6,659 nucleotides of DNA from NCBI GenBank assembly GCA_012842725.1, contig DUSG01000073.1, forward strand, positions 1 to 6,659, read 5' to 3'. The DNA comes from Clostridiales bacterium. Its GTDB lineage: Bacteria > Bacillota > Clostridia > Lutisporales > Lutisporaceae. The position numbers and the translations under genes were made by a program. Under the pieces are notes generated by a model that worked only from the letters and a program-made list of their open reading frames with translations, made no database searches and was not told where the DNA came from. Shown in pieces: positions 6,551 to 6,659 of this stretch (positions within the stretch are counted from its first letter, which is position 1; every line of letters starts with the position of its first letter).

Positions 6551-6585
6551 GAAAGGCTTTCAATGGGAGCCTTTCTTAATCATTT
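6551..6585 (+). terminator. Probable terminator hairpin after livF
   Basis: GAAAGGCT (6551-6558) and AGCCTTTC (6568-6575) form a perfect 8-bp stem with a nine-base loop, 70 bases after the livF stop. The tail TTAATCATTT is T-rich but interrupted, so termination may be imperfect. The left arm overlaps the palindrome TTTCGCGAAA (6545-6554), which could form an alternative structure. Confidence 0.65.
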
Positions 6586-6659
6586 ATGAGTAAATATATG
6601 GTTTAATGAAAATATATGATATTATGTTTCTGATAGAAACCGTGCTGATAATTATAAAA
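6586..6659. other. AT-rich sequence after the liv operon, no gene seen
   Basis: No supported reading frame is present on either strand. A short inverted repeat GTTTC-TGATA-GAAAC lies at 6626-6640, followed by TATAAA at 6653-6658. This could be the start of a promoter region for a gene beyond the window, but no good -35 box accompanies it. Confidence 0.3.

Overview
The window holds one recognisable, ordinary system: a complete high-affinity branched-chain (hydrophobic) amino acid ABC importer operon of the LIV/HAAT family, preceded by the 3' part of a large AAA-ATPase/TPR regulator-like gene. The DNA is AT-rich, with many ATA, AGA and AAA codons. It has strong GGAGG-type ribosome binding sites and a lipoprotein solute-binding protein in place of a free periplasmic one. 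Together these point to a low-GC Gram-positive bacterium, most likely a clostridial-type Firmicute. This is inferred from style, not from a marker gene.

Layout, all on the + strand. Positions 3-1679 are the C-terminal 558 codons of a gene that starts outside the window. It shows the end of an ATPase domain, a winged-helix-like segment and a long TPR-like array. Positions 1680-1888 are a 209-base gap with a palindromic/inverted-repeat element and a pair of spaced heptamer direct repeats. Positions 1889-3094 encode the lipoprotein binding protein (livK). Positions 3095-3232 are a 138-base gap with a strong imperfect inverted repeat. Positions 3233-4108 (livH), 4127-5029 (livM), 5022-5777 (livG) and 5777-6481 (livF) are tightly packed permease and ATPase genes; livM/livG overlap by 8 bases and livG/livF by 1. 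Positions 6482-6659 hold a terminator-like hairpin and AT-rich sequence without a supported gene.

How the parts work together: LivK, anchored to the outer face of the membrane, captures the amino acid and delivers it to the LivH-LivM channel, and the LivG-LivF ATPase pair powers import. The hairpin between livK and livH is placed where many importers set binding protein expression above permease expression. The upstream regulator-like protein may control the operon, but this rests only on position and a weak repeat match.

I looked for a novel system and do not see one. The best second-look items are the non-canonical ABC signature of LivG (SLGYL where LSGGQ-like is expected), the livK-livH inverted repeat, the operator-like repeats upstream of livK, and a three-codon ATG-stop unit overlapping the livM start.
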